Source: an uncultured Oscillospiraceae bacterium
GTDB taxonomy: Bacteria; Bacillota; Clostridia; Oscillospirales; Ruminococcaceae
Reading direction: 5' to 3'
Length of the DNA stretch: 34,922 nucleotides
NCBI GenBank assembly: GCA_934488695.1
Contig: CAKSSH010000013.1
Location: 1-34,922 of the forward strand
Shown here: piece by piece, positions 1 through 8,025 of the stretch
How the letters are laid out: every line of letters starts with the position of its first letter
How positions within the stretch are numbered: the stretch's first letter is position 1
Position numbers and translations under genes: made by a program
Notes under the pieces: generated by a model
Told to the model about the DNA's origin: nothing
Seen by the model: only the letters and a program-made list of their open reading frames with translations
Database searches by the model: none

Positions 1-312
1 GGATTTATTGCCGAAAATCTGATTGAGCTGTTGGATGTTTTTCTTTCTTATGTGACGAACACCATGTCTTTTCTGCGCGTCGGCGGCTTTGTGCTGAGTC
101 ATGCCGGGATGATGGCAGTGGTGATGACGCTGACAAAGATGGTCAGCGCGGCGGCCAGTCCTGTGGTCGTTGTGCTTGGAAACTTGTTTGTGATTGGCAT
201 GGAGGGTTTGATTGTCGGCATTCAGGTGCTGCGGCTGCAGTTTTATGAGGTGTTCGGTCGTTTCTATGACGGTGACGGGGAAGCCTATGCACCGATCCAA
301 ATAACACAGTAA
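1..312 (+). CDS. atpI: V-type ATP synthase subunit I (a), C-terminal fragment
   Basis: The reading frame is open from the first base, so the gene begins upstream and only the last 103 residues are visible. They are hydrophobic and contain the segment SFLRVGGFVLSHAGMM, a hallmark of the C-terminal membrane half of V/A-ATPase subunit I/a, followed by further membrane helices (GNLFVIGMEGLIVGIQVLRL) and a short cytoplasmic tail with the family-typical QFYEVFGRFYDGDG. In this family the domain forms the half-channels that pass H+ or Na+ to the rotor ring. It is the first visible gene of the ATPase operon and ends 23 bases before the subunit K start. Identity is secure from sequence and context; the N-terminal part cannot be judged. 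Confidence 0.93.
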   Translation, partial: GFIAENLIELLDVFLSYVTNTMSFLRVGGFVLSHAGMMAVVMTLTKMVSAAASPVVVVLGNLFVIGMEGLIVGIQVLRLQFYEVFGRFYDGDGEAYAPIQITQ

Positions 313-335
313 AATTATTAAAAGGAGAACAGAGC

Positions 336-785
336 ATGAACGTTTTATATTTTGTCTTACCACTGATTATTGTTGCTTTTTTAGCCGCCCCGGTTTACAG
401 CATTTACCGCGGTCTCAAAACCGGACGGAGAGCCGGCAAGGCTCGCCGCGCCTTTGCCGTTAATATTTGTTCTTTCTTCGGCGTTTGTCTTTTGATGGTG
501 GCGCTGTCGGCCGGCGGAGTTTTTTCGGCGGCTGATACCGCACAGGCTGCTGTAGCTGCGGGTGGCAGCATTTCGGATGGCCTCGGATATATTGCTGCGG
601 CTTTGGTGACCGGGATGGCGGCACTCGGCGCCGGTATTGCCGTGGCGGCTGCAGCTCCGGCAGCGATCGGTGCGTTTTCGGAGGATCCCAAGGCTTTCGG
701 CAAAGCATTGATTTTTGTGGCTCTCGGTGAGGGCGTTGCCATTTACGGCCTTTTGATTTCAATTTTGATTCTCAACAAAATCTAA
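336..785 (+). CDS. atpK: V-type ATP synthase subunit K (c-ring proteolipid) with N-terminal extension
   Basis: A 149-residue membrane protein. Residues about 82-149 form a classic c-subunit hairpin: a Gly/Ala-rich helix, a polar loop SEDPKAFGK (115-123), and a second helix with the likely ion-binding glutamate E132 in ALGEGVAIYGL. Residues 1-65 hold two more hydrophobic helices joined by a basic loop (about 25-40). This front half lacks a carboxylate and does not resemble the first hairpin of duplicated K subunits such as Enterococcus NtpK. I see no glutamine in the first ring helix and no Ser/Thr after E132, ligands used by Na+-type rings, so H+ coupling is inferred. The ATG follows an aaaggag ribosome site. 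Identity is sure; the role of the N-terminal helices is unknown. Confidence 0.93.
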   Translation: MNVLYFVLPLIIVAFLAAPVYSIYRGLKTGRRAGKARRAFAVNICSFFGVCLLMVALSAGGVFSAADTAQAAVAAGGSISDGLGYIAAALVTGMAALGAGIAVAAAAPAAIGAFSEDPKAFGKALIFVALGEGVAIYGLLISILILNKI

Positions 786-808
786 GCTAAATCGGAAGGA
801 ATATTTTG

Positions 809-1117
809 ATGAAGTTTTTTCTCATCAGCAACAATACCGACACTGCAATGGGCTTGCGACTTTGTGGAATTGAAGGCAAGGTGGTCTCGTCCCGCGAGCA
901 GACACTGGATGCGTTGAAATCGGCGGCAGAAGACCCGGAAATTGCAGTGATTTTAATCACGGCGCAGCTGTTTGAGCTTTGTCGCCAGGAGATCTATCAA
1001 AGAAAGCAGCAGTATGCCCGGCCGCTGATTGTTGAAATACCGGATCGTCATGGCGAGGGAAGTGTCGGGGATGCTTTGTCGGCTTATATCCGGGAATCGG
1101 TCGGAATTCAGTTTTAG
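809..1117 (+). CDS. atpF: V-type ATP synthase subunit F
   Basis: A small soluble protein of 102 residues starting MKFFLISNNTDTAMGLRLCGIEG, the typical opening of archaeal/bacterial V-ATPase subunit F, whose Rossmann-like fold sits on the central stalk and helps couple rotation to catalysis. The ILITAQLFELC and PLIVEIPDRHGEG segments fit the family core. The start is taken as ATG 809, which lies 8 bases after GGAAGGA (794-800); a TTG directly before it (806) is in frame but less well spaced. It is placed between K and E, whereas many operons have it after E and C. The name follows V-type subunit nomenclature and should not be confused with F-type subunit b. Confidence 0.9.
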   Translation: MKFFLISNNTDTAMGLRLCGIEGKVVSSREQTLDALKSAAEDPEIAVILITAQLFELCRQEIYQRKQQYARPLIVEIPDRHGEGSVGDALSAYIRESVGIQF

Positions 1118-1132
1118 GAGGAGGGGTGCGAA

Positions 1133-1729
1133 ATGCCCGATATTGAATTAAAAATCAAAAAAATTCAAAATTCGGTGCTGCGCAGTGTCCGTGCTGAAGA
1201 ACAGCTGTTATCGGAAGAAACAAAGAAATATCGTGCGCAGGAGCTTGAAAAGACAGGCGCTGAGGTGGAGCGTCGTTTCGGCACCCGGCTGGAGGAGCGG
1301 CGACGTGCGCTTGAGGCGCAGGCGCGAGAGGAAATTTCCAAAGCGACTTTGGAGGCACAGCAAAAACTTACGGGGGAGCGCAACGAGCTGACCGATCGCA
1401 TTTTTGACACGGTGACACAGCGTTGGACTGATTTTTGCAAAACGAAGCAGTATTCTGATTTTTTAAAGAAAAATATTACAAATGCATTAGAGCAGCTGCA
1501 AATGCGTCAGCCGGTGCTGCTGCTGTGTAAGCGTGACCTTGCGCTGGGTGAAAAGCTGTCCGAGGATTTGCCAGTTCACGTTAAAATCAGCGCCGACGAA
1601 ATGATGTTTCTCGGTGGGTTTAAGCTGCTTTCTATGGCCGATGGCGTGATTTTGGATCGTTCTTATGAAGCGCTGATTGCGCAGCAGCGGGAAAAATTCA
1701 GAACCTACTGCACCCTCAGTATTCGCTGA
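1133..1729 (+). CDS. atpE: V-type ATP synthase subunit E
   Basis: A 198-residue protein whose first 110 residues are highly charged and predicted to form a long helix or coiled coil (for example ELEKTGAEVERRFG and EERRRALEAQAREEISKATL), followed by a compact C-terminal domain. This is the plan of V/A-ATPase subunit E, which forms the peripheral stalk (stator) with subunit G/H and attaches to subunit B. Sequence conservation in E is low, so the call rests on architecture, length and its place between F and A. The ATG follows AGGAGGAGG with normal spacing. No subunit G/H or C gene is seen next to it. Confidence 0.88.
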   Translation: MPDIELKIKKIQNSVLRSVRAEEQLLSEETKKYRAQELEKTGAEVERRFGTRLEERRRALEAQAREEISKATLEAQQKLTGERNELTDRIFDTVTQRWTDFCKTKQYSDFLKKNITNALEQLQMRQPVLLLCKRDLALGEKLSEDLPVHVKISADEMMFLGGFKLLSMADGVILDRSYEALIAQQREKFRTYCTLSIR

Positions 1730-1754
1730 GCGGGAATGGAGGAGGGAAACTTTT

Positions 1755-3536
1755 TTGGAGAATAAAATCTATTCGATCAACGGTCCGGTAGTCACCGTTT
1801 TAAAGACGCGGGATTTCAGCATGCAGGAGATGGTCCTGGTCGGTGAAAAAAAGATTATCGGTGAAGTCATCGGCGTAGAGACCGAAAAAACAACGATACA
1901 GCTGTATGAAGACACCACCGGGCTGAAACCGGGAGAAAAGGTGGTCGGCAGCGGCCACCCGATGAGCGTTACGCTCGGCCCCGGGATTCTTTCCAACATT
2001 TTTGACGGGATTGAGCGTCCGCTTCAAGCGCTGGCGCAGGAGAGCGGCGCTTTTTTACAAGCCGGGTCTACAACAAACAAGCTGGATCTTACCCGTCGGT
2101 TTGATGTGACTCTTTGCGTGCAGATAGGAGATCGGCTTTGCGCTGGGGATATTTTTGCCACTTGCCCCGAAACATCTTTGATTGAGCACCGTGCTATGGT
2201 TCCGCCGTCCGTCGGCGGGGAGGTAACTTTTGTTGCGCCGAACGGCAGTTACACATTGGAGGAGCCGCTGGTTCGGTTGACAGACGATATGGGCAGGGAA
2301 CACACCTTAACGCTTTGTCAGCATTGGCCGATCCGCATGCCGCGTCCTTGCAAAAAACGTCTGCCGATTAACCGACCGCTGATTACCGGGCAGCGTGTTA
2401 TTGACACGCTGTTTCCAATTGCCAAAGGCGGGACGGCGGCAATCCCGGGCGGTTTCGGCACCGGAAAAACCATGACGCAGCATCAGCTTGCCAAATGGAG
2501 CGACGCCGATATTATCGTGTATATCGGGTGCGGCGAGCGGGGCAACGAAATGACTCAGGTTCTCAATGAGTTTTCGGAGCTTATTGACCCGCGTTCCGGT
2601 AAAGCATTGACCGATCGAACAGTTTTGATTGCCAACACCTCTAATATGCCGGTTGCCGCACGGGAGGCGTCGATTTATACCGGGATTACGCTGGCCGAGT
2701 ATTACCGTGATATGGGTTATGATGTTGCCATTATGGCGGATTCGACCTCGCGCTGGGCTGAAGCCTTGCGAGAAATCTCCGGTCGGCTGGAGGAAATGCC
2801 GGCAGAGGAAGGCTTTCCGGCTTATTTGCCGTCGCGTCTTTCGGAATTTTATGAGCGCGCCGGCAGTGTTGAAACACTCGGCGGAAAAACCGGCTCGGTA
2901 ACAATTATCGGTGCTGTTTCTCCGCAGGGAAGCGACTTTTCGGAGCCGGTCACCCAAAACACCAAACGCTTTACCCGCTGCTTTTTGGCGTTGGATAAGG
3001 CGCTTGCGTACGAACGGCATTATCCGGCTATTAACTGGAACAACAGTTACAGCGAGTACAGCGCAGACCTTGCTCCGTTTTATCGGGAAGAGGTTTGTGA
3101 TGATTTTATGCAGCTGCGGGAACGATTGATGGTGCTTTTGATTGAGGAAAATAAACTGCTGGAAATCGTTAAGCTTGTCGGAACCGATGTTTTGCCGGAT
3201 AATCAGCGATTGGTTATTGAGGTGGCACGGGTCATTCGCAGTGGCTTTTTGCAGCAAAATGCCTATCATAAAGAAGACACCTATGTACCGCTTTCCAAAC
3301 AGTATCAAATGATGCGCGTTATTTTGCGTTTATATGATGCGGCGCAGGAGCTTCTCAAGCAAAACATTCCGATTGAAAAGCTGCGCAAAAGCGGTATTTT
3401 TGAAGAACTGATCCGAATGAAGTATGAAACGTCCAATGATGACCCCAAGGCTTTTGAGCGTTATGATAAAAAAATTGATGCCTGTGTGACGGCTATTTTA
3501 GAGGAAAACAGGAGCGTGAATGCGGATGAACATTGA
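1755..3536 (+). CDS. atpA: V-type ATP synthase catalytic subunit A
   Basis: Catalytic ATPase subunit, 593 residues if begun at TTG 1755, which gives the family-typical start ENKIYSINGPVVTV and lies 8 bases after GGAGGAGGG (1738-1746). The frame is open further upstream into subunit E, but that part is not conserved-looking. Visible marks: the A-specific non-homologous insert region (about 110-200), the P-loop GGFGTGKT (232-239), the GCGERGNEMTQVL segment with the catalytic glutamate, and ADSTSRWAEALREISGRLEEMP. The protein hydrolyses or synthesises ATP in an A3B3 head on the cytoplasmic face of the membrane. It overlaps subunit B by 17 bases, which suggests translational coupling. Identification is certain. 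Confidence 0.97.
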   Translation: MENKIYSINGPVVTVLKTRDFSMQEMVLVGEKKIIGEVIGVETEKTTIQLYEDTTGLKPGEKVVGSGHPMSVTLGPGILSNIFDGIERPLQALAQESGAFLQAGSTTNKLDLTRRFDVTLCVQIGDRLCAGDIFATCPETSLIEHRAMVPPSVGGEVTFVAPNGSYTLEEPLVRLTDDMGREHTLTLCQHWPIRMPRPCKKRLPINRPLITGQRVIDTLFPIAKGGTAAIPGGFGTGKTMTQHQLAKWSDADIIVYIGCGERGNEMTQVLNEFSELIDPRSGKALTDRTVLIANTSNMPVAAREASIYTGITLAEYYRDMGYDVAIMADSTSRWAEALREISGRLEEMPAEEGFPAYLPSRLSEFYERAGSVETLGGKTGSVTIIGAVSPQGSDFSEPVTQNTKRFTRCFLALDKALAYERHYPAINWNNSYSEYSADLAPFYREEVCDDFMQLRERLMVLLIEENKLLEIVKLVGTDVLPDNQRLVIEVARVIRSGFLQQNAYHKEDTYVPLSKQYQMMRVILRLYDAAQELLKQNIPIEKLRKSGIFEELIRMKYETSNDDPKAFERYDKKIDACVTAILEENRSVNADEH

Positions 3537-4905
3537 ATATGTCGGCCTGTCTCAGATAAACGGCCCGCTGGTCGTGCTGGACGGCGTGCATAATGCCTCC
3601 TTTGATGAAATGGTCTCTTTGCGCTTGACAAACGGTACAGAGCGAATCGGTCGGATTGTAACGCTTGAGGGAGAACGTGCCATTATTCAGGTTTACGAGG
3701 GAACCAGAGACCTCTCTTTAAACAATACAAGGACGCGGCTGTTGGGTCATCCTATGCAGATGCCGCTTTCCGAGGAGCTTTTGGGACGGGTGCTCAACGG
3801 AGCGGGACGCCCGATTGACGGACTTGGAGAAATTTTTCCGGAAAAATTTTCCGATGTCAACGGCAGTGTAATCAATCCTGTGCGTCGGCGATACCCGCAG
3901 AATTATATTCGGACCGGCGTTTCTTTTATTGACGCGTTGGCGACCCTGATTCGTGGGCAGAAGCTGCCGATTTTTTCGGGTTCCGGTATGAATCATAACA
4001 AGCTTGCGGCGCAAATTGTCCGTCAGGCACAGATTGCGGACGGCAGTGGTCAGCAGTTTGCCGTGGTGTTCGGTGCCATGGGTGTGACCCATGATGTTGC
4101 CGAGTACTTCCGGCGGTCCTTTGAACATTCCGGCGTGCTGCAGCGTGTGGTTATGCTGCTGAATCTTTCAAGTGACCCGATTGTTGAACGAATTTTGACG
4201 CCGAAATGTGCCTTATCGGTTGCGGAATATTTGGCATTTGAAAAAAATATGCATATTCTTGTGGTATTGACGGACATGACTTCTTATGCCGAAGCGCTGC
4301 GTGAGTTTTCTTCCTCAAAGGGCGAAATTCCGGGCAGAAAAGGGTATCCGGGTTATTTATACTCTGATTTAGCCTCAATTTACGAGCGTGCCGGAATTAT
4401 CGAGGGCAGCGAAGGCTCGGTGACTCAAATTCCGATTTTAACCATGCCTAATGATGACATAACACATCCTGTCCCTGACCTAACCGGTTATATTACCGAG
4501 GGACAGATTGTGCTGGACAGGTATTTAGACCAAACCGGTATTTATCCTCCCGGAGCCGTGTTGCCCTCTCTGTCACGACTGATGAAGGACAGTATCGGCG
4601 AGGGCTTTACACGAGAGGATCACCCGGCGCTTGCCAATCAGCTGTTCGCCTGCTATGCAAAGGCGGCAGATGCCCGCTCTCTGTCGTCGGTCATCGGGGA
4701 AGAGGAGCTTTCCGAAAAGGATAAAAGGTATCTGGAATTCGGCCGGCGATTTGAAAATGAGTTTTTGCGGCAGGGTGAGTTTGAGTGCCGCAGCATGGAG
4801 GAAACACTGAATTTGGGCTGGCAGCTGTTGACGCTTTTTGAACCGCAGGAGCTTGAGCGTATCGACAATAAAATCTTGGAAAAGTATTATCCTAAGAAAC
4901 AGTAA
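3520..4905 (+). CDS. atpB: V-type ATP synthase subunit B
   Basis: Non-catalytic nucleotide-binding subunit, 461 residues, alternating with subunit A in the ATPase head. Recognisable by SQINGPLVVLDGV at the N-terminus, LGRVLNGAGRPIDG, IFSGSGMNHNKLAAQI in the degenerate P-loop position (no GKT, as expected for B), VLTDMTSYAEALREFSSSKGEIPGRKGYPGYLYSDLA-type conserved core, and GSVTQIPILTMPNDDITHPVPDLTGYITEGQI. Two ATGs are possible, 3520 and 3526; both fit the GGAG at 3511-3514, and the second gives the more family-like start MNIEYVGL. The gene overlaps the end of subunit A, so the two are probably translated in balance. Confidence 0.97.
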   Translation: MRMNIEYVGLSQINGPLVVLDGVHNASFDEMVSLRLTNGTERIGRIVTLEGERAIIQVYEGTRDLSLNNTRTRLLGHPMQMPLSEELLGRVLNGAGRPIDGLGEIFPEKFSDVNGSVINPVRRRYPQNYIRTGVSFIDALATLIRGQKLPIFSGSGMNHNKLAAQIVRQAQIADGSGQQFAVVFGAMGVTHDVAEYFRRSFEHSGVLQRVVMLLNLSSDPIVERILTPKCALSVAEYLAFEKNMHILVVLTDMTSYAEALREFSSSKGEIPGRKGYPGYLYSDLASIYERAGIIEGSEGSVTQIPILTMPNDDITHPVPDLTGYITEGQIVLDRYLDQTGIYPPGAVLPSLSRLMKDSIGEGFTREDHPALANQLFACYAKAADARSLSSVIGEEELSEKDKRYLEFGRRFENEFLRQGEFECRSMEETLNLGWQLLTLFEPQELERIDNKILEKYYPKKQ

Positions 4906-4932
4906 GGTTAGAAAAGAAAGGAGACGGGACAG

Positions 4933-5553
4933 ATGGCAGACAGCTCTCCGGTCGCGACCAAAGGAAATCTGATTCAAATTCGTAAAAGTCTTGCACTGGC
5001 CCGACTCGGGTTTGAATTGATTGACCGCAAACGGAATATTCTGGTACGGGAAATGATGAGCCAGATTTCGGCGGCCAACGCTTTGCGCGAAAGCATTGAC
5101 CCAATCTATAAAAAGGCATACAAGGCGCTGCAGCGGGCAAATGTTACGTTGGGTGTGTGCACGGATGTCGCAAACTCTCTGCCGGTTGAAGGCGGACTTT
5201 CCCTGACCGAACGCAGCGTTATGGGTGTGATTCTGACACGGGTGAATCTTGACAGCACAATACGCCCCGAGGTTCCCTACAGCCTTTCAAAAACCAACTC
5301 CCAGCTGGATATTGCTTATATCTGCTTTAGCAAGGTTAAGGAACAGACCGTCCGGCTTGCTGAAATCGAGAACAGTGTTTACCGACTTGCGCTGGAAATC
5401 AAAAAAACACAAAAACGTGCCAATGCTCTGCAAAACATTGTTATTCCGCGCTATACAGTGCAGGAACGCCAGATTGCCGATGCGTTGGAAGAAAAAGAGC
5501 GCGAGGAGTTTTCGCGCCTGAAGGTAATAAAACGACTAAAGCCGAAAAAATAA
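4933..5553 (+). CDS. atpD: V-type ATP synthase subunit D
   Basis: Central-stalk (rotor axle) subunit of 206 residues. The N-terminal helix carries the family pattern (TKGNLIQIRKSLALARLGFELIDRKRNIL), and the C-terminal helix carries RRVNALE-like residues, here KKTQKRANALQNIVIPRY, followed by a charged tail (EEKEREEFSRLKVIKRLK). The protein is a long antiparallel coiled coil turning inside the A3B3 head and, with subunit F, transmitting torque to the c-ring. The ATG follows gaaaggag at about 4915-4922. It is the last gene of the operon; a 12-bp GC-rich hairpin terminator begins 6 bases after its stop codon. Confidence 0.96.
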   Translation: MADSSPVATKGNLIQIRKSLALARLGFELIDRKRNILVREMMSQISAANALRESIDPIYKKAYKALQRANVTLGVCTDVANSLPVEGGLSLTERSVMGVILTRVNLDSTIRPEVPYSLSKTNSQLDIAYICFSKVKEQTVRLAEIENSVYRLALEIKKTQKRANALQNIVIPRYTVQERQIADALEEKEREEFSRLKVIKRLKPKK

Positions 5554-5558
5554 TTGAT

Positions 5559-5596
5559 GGCCCGCCGTCCTTTTTGGACGGCGGGCCTCGGTTTTT
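5559..5596 (+). terminator. Intrinsic terminator of the V-ATPase operon
   Basis: A perfect 12-bp inverted repeat, GGCCCGCCGTCC (5559-5570) and its complement (5576-5587), encloses a five-T loop and is followed by TCGGTTTTT. It also lies just behind the convergent S1-domain gene, whose stop is at 5606 on the other strand, so it may stop both transcripts. Confidence 0.9.
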
Positions 5597-5605
5597 GAAT
5601 TTACA

Positions 5606-6541
5606 TTACGTTTTTTTCGTGAATAGCGTTTCTATCCGTTTTTGGGCATCGGCAGGTGAGTAAATGAAACGATCCATATGTGCGCCATCAAAGAAATATC
5701 GGGGCTTTTTTGGCGAGTATTCGGCGTCAAAGGCATCAATAATGATGAGCTTAACCTTCATTTTTTCCGGAATCATGTTTTTGATATAGACGCTAGCCTG
5801 TTGACCGACAAAAACCCCTTCCTTTGGCTCGGCAAGACCTGCCAGATTTTCGGAAAGCTCCACAAAGACTCCGTAATTTTCAACCGAACGAATAATGCCG
5901 GAAACCGTTTCACCGATATGAAATCGAGCAGCGTTTTGCTCCCAGGTTCCCAATAACTCTTTGTGCGAAAGAGTGATTCGTCCGTCAGCGTCCACGGAGT
6001 GCACTACGGCATAAATTTGTTGTCCGCATCGGAACCGGTCCGACGGATGTGAAATGCGGGAAACCGAGATAAAATCAATCGGAATCATAGAAATGATTCC
6101 GCAGCCGATATCCGCAAAGCAGCCGAAGGACTCAAGCCGTGTAATGGTAACCGGTAAAATGTCACCCGGCTGAAGTTGACTTGTATATTCGCGCCGACAG
6201 TCCTCCTGAACGGCACGTCGTGAAAGCACGGCATAAGGACTGCCGTCTGCCTGACGCGCAAAGCATAAAATACGAAAACAGGTCGGTTTATTGACCCGGG
6301 AGATAATGGCAATATCCCGAACGGCTCCTTCTTCAATGCCAATGGCAGCGTCGTTATGATAGATAATACCGGGCATACAGCCAAGGTCCAAAATGAGATT
6401 ATGGTCGCAGTCGCACCGCACTGCGCGTGCCTCTAAGATTTTTCCCTGGGAAAATGCTTCCTGCAGGGTAGCCGCGGAAACAAATGCGGCTTTGTTTTCA
6501 GGCGTATTGATAAGAGAGCCCTCCGGCTGATATGCTGTCAT
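5606..6541 (-). CDS. S1-domain RNA-binding protein (ribosomal protein S1-like, function unassigned)
   Basis: A 311-residue protein with at least two OB-fold S1 repeats. The clearest are about residues 135-205 (ILPVTITRLESFGCFADIG ... GRITLSHKELLGTW) and 210-275 (GETVSGIIRSVENYGVFVELSENLAGLAEP). A more diverged one lies at about 30-110 (ILEARAVRCDCDHNLILDLG ... YAVLSRRAVQED). S1 repeats bind single-stranded RNA; related clostridial proteins are often annotated as S1-like, but the role of this short form is not established. The start ATG at 6541 is chosen because a GGGAGG ribosome site lies about 9 bases upstream; the frame extends another 78 codons upstream without a ribosome site. The gene stands alone, convergent with the ATPase operon and divergent from the prfA operon. 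Confidence 0.85.
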   Translation of the reverse strand: MTAYQPEGSLINTPENKAAFVSAATLQEAFSQGKILEARAVRCDCDHNLILDLGCMPGIIYHNDAAIGIEEGAVRDIAIISRVNKPTCFRILCFARQADGSPYAVLSRRAVQEDCRREYTSQLQPGDILPVTITRLESFGCFADIGCGIISMIPIDFISVSRISHPSDRFRCGQQIYAVVHSVDADGRITLSHKELLGTWEQNAARFHIGETVSGIIRSVENYGVFVELSENLAGLAEPKEGVFVGQQASVYIKNMIPEKMKVKLIIIDAFDAEYSPKKPRYFFDGAHMDRFIYSPADAQKRIETLFTKKT

Positions 6542-6668
6542 TTTTCTATGCCTCCCGAAGTGTTGAATGTCCGAAACGAGGCGTTTTTTGCCCGTCTCGA
6601 TTTCAGTATATGAGGCTGTAGAGACTAAATATGCGCTGGTTTTGCAAAAAAACGCAGCATGCAAAAGG

Positions 6669-6697
6669 TTGCCTTTTTTTAAAAAAGCGTGTATAAT
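6669..6697 (+). promoter_or_regulatory. Sigma-A promoter of the DUF951-prfA operon
   Basis: TTGCCT (6669-6674) and TATAAT (6692-6697) are separated by 17 bases, close to the vegetative consensus. Transcription should begin near 6704, about 27 bases before the GTG start of the first gene. Over the next 5 kb I see no other terminator until 11641. Confidence 0.85.
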
Positions 6698-6730
6698 ATT
6701 TTTATTAGGCCATTGAGAGGAGGCTGTCGG

Positions 6731-6922
6731 GTGGACGTACGTGTTTCGGATATATTGACGATGAAGAAACAGCACCCCTGCGGCAGTCGTGAGTTTTTGG
6801 TGCTGCGTTCCGGGATGGACTTTCGACTGCGGTGTCTGCGCTGCGTGCGTGAATTTTTAATTTCTCGGGTACAGGCAGAAAAAAACATAAAAAAGATTAC
6901 CCACTTTGATGGGGCGGAATAA
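6731..6922 (+). CDS. DUF951 family small protein (YyzM-like)
   Basis: A 63-residue basic protein that begins with GTG at 6731, 8 bases after AGGAGG (6717-6722). It matches the DUF951 pattern: VDVRVSDILTMKKQHPCGS, then a FLVLRSGMDFRLRC segment and a CxxC (RCLRC). The three cysteines could hold a metal in a zinc-ribbon-like fold, though family members usually have a more regular CxxCG pair; here the glycine is replaced by valine. The function of the family is unknown, and its basic charge and fold hint at nucleic-acid binding. It is the promoter-proximal gene of the prfA operon and ends 14 bases before the prfA start. Confidence 0.85.
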   Translation: MDVRVSDILTMKKQHPCGSREFLVLRSGMDFRLRCLRCVREFLISRVQAEKNIKKITHFDGAE

Positions 6923-6936
6923 AGGATGAATGATAC

Positions 6937-8013
6937 ATGTTTCAAAAGCTGACACTGGTCACGCAAAAATTTGAAGAAATAAAAAATGCACTGACCGATC
7001 CGGCGGTGCTTTCGGATAACAGCCGTTATGCCGCTCTTATGCGAGAATACAAGGCGCTTTCGCCGATCGTAGAGACATATGAGGCCTATTGCCGCTGTCA
7101 GGATGAAATGCAAGAGGCGCGCGAATTGTTGGACGCCGGCGGAAATGATCATGATTTAAAAGAAATGGCACAGCAGCAGTTGGATGAAAATCGTGCGTTG
7201 TGTGAGGAGCTTGCCGGGAAATTAAAACTGTTATTATTGCCCCGGGATCCGAACGACGAAAAAAACGTGATTGTCGAGATTCGCGCCGGCGCCGGCGGAG
7301 AGGAAGCGGCGCTGTTTGCCGGCTCTTTGTTTCGGATGTACAGCATGTATGCTGAAAGCCGTGGATGGAAAACCGAGATTTTAAACGAAAACGCCACCGA
7401 GCTTGGAGGCTATAAGGAAATTAGCTTTGGTATCAGCGGAGAAGGCGCATATTCCTGTTTGAAATTTGAAAGCGGTGTGCATCGGGTACAGCGCGTTCCG
7501 GAGACGGAAGCCGGCGGGAGAATCCACACCTCGACGGTTACTGTGGCGGTGTTGCCGGAGGTGGAGGATGTAGAGGTGGCGCTTAACCCTGCCGATTTGC
7601 AGATTGATACCTATCGTGCAGGCGGTGCCGGCGGTCAGCATGTTAATAAGACCGAATCTGCCATTCGTATCACCCATTTACCCACCGGATTGGTGGTAGA
7701 GTGTCAAGATGAGCGCAGTCAATATAAAAACAAAGATAAGGCGATGAAAATCCTGCGTTCTCGTTTGTTTGAGCTCAAACAACGAGAGCAAAACGATCGG
7801 ATTGCCAATCAACGGAAATTACAAGTAGGTACCGGTGATCGCTCGGAGCGTATCCGCACCTATAATTTTCCGCAGGGCAGGGTGACCGATCATCGAATCG
7901 GTTTGACGCTTTATCGGCTTGAGGCTGTGCTGAATGGCGATTTGACCGAAATTATCGATGCGCTGAATACTGCCGATCAAGCCGAAAAGCTGGCAGCTGC
8001 GGCTGAGGAATAA
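6937..8013 (+). CDS. prfA: Peptide chain release factor 1 (RF1)
   Basis: A 358-residue class I release factor that reads UAA and UAG and triggers hydrolysis of peptidyl-tRNA. The catalytic GGQ loop is seen in YRAGGAGGQHVNKTESAIRI. The codon-recognition PxT motif is PET in HRVQRVPETEAGGR; RF2 would have SPF, so this is RF1. The REIRAGAGGEE-like segment (VEIRAGAGGEEAALF) is also standard. Length equals the family norm. No prmC (the methylase of the GGQ glutamine) is present in this operon, although it is often next to prfA. The start ATG 6937 follows aaagga with somewhat long spacing. Confidence 0.97.
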   Translation: MFQKLTLVTQKFEEIKNALTDPAVLSDNSRYAALMREYKALSPIVETYEAYCRCQDEMQEARELLDAGGNDHDLKEMAQQQLDENRALCEELAGKLKLLLLPRDPNDEKNVIVEIRAGAGGEEAALFAGSLFRMYSMYAESRGWKTEILNENATELGGYKEISFGISGEGAYSCLKFESGVHRVQRVPETEAGGRIHTSTVTVAVLPEVEDVEVALNPADLQIDTYRAGGAGGQHVNKTESAIRITHLPTGLVVECQDERSQYKNKDKAMKILRSRLFELKQREQNDRIANQRKLQVGTGDRSERIRTYNFPQGRVTDHRIGLTLYRLEAVLNGDLTEIIDALNTADQAEKLAAAAEE

Positions 8014-8025
8014 AAGAGGGGTAAA

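Noticed and set aside
2307..3308. A 333-codon open frame antisense to the V-ATPase subunit A gene
   Set aside because: It lies wholly within a certain gene, has no family resemblance and arises from the codon bias of the opposite strand.
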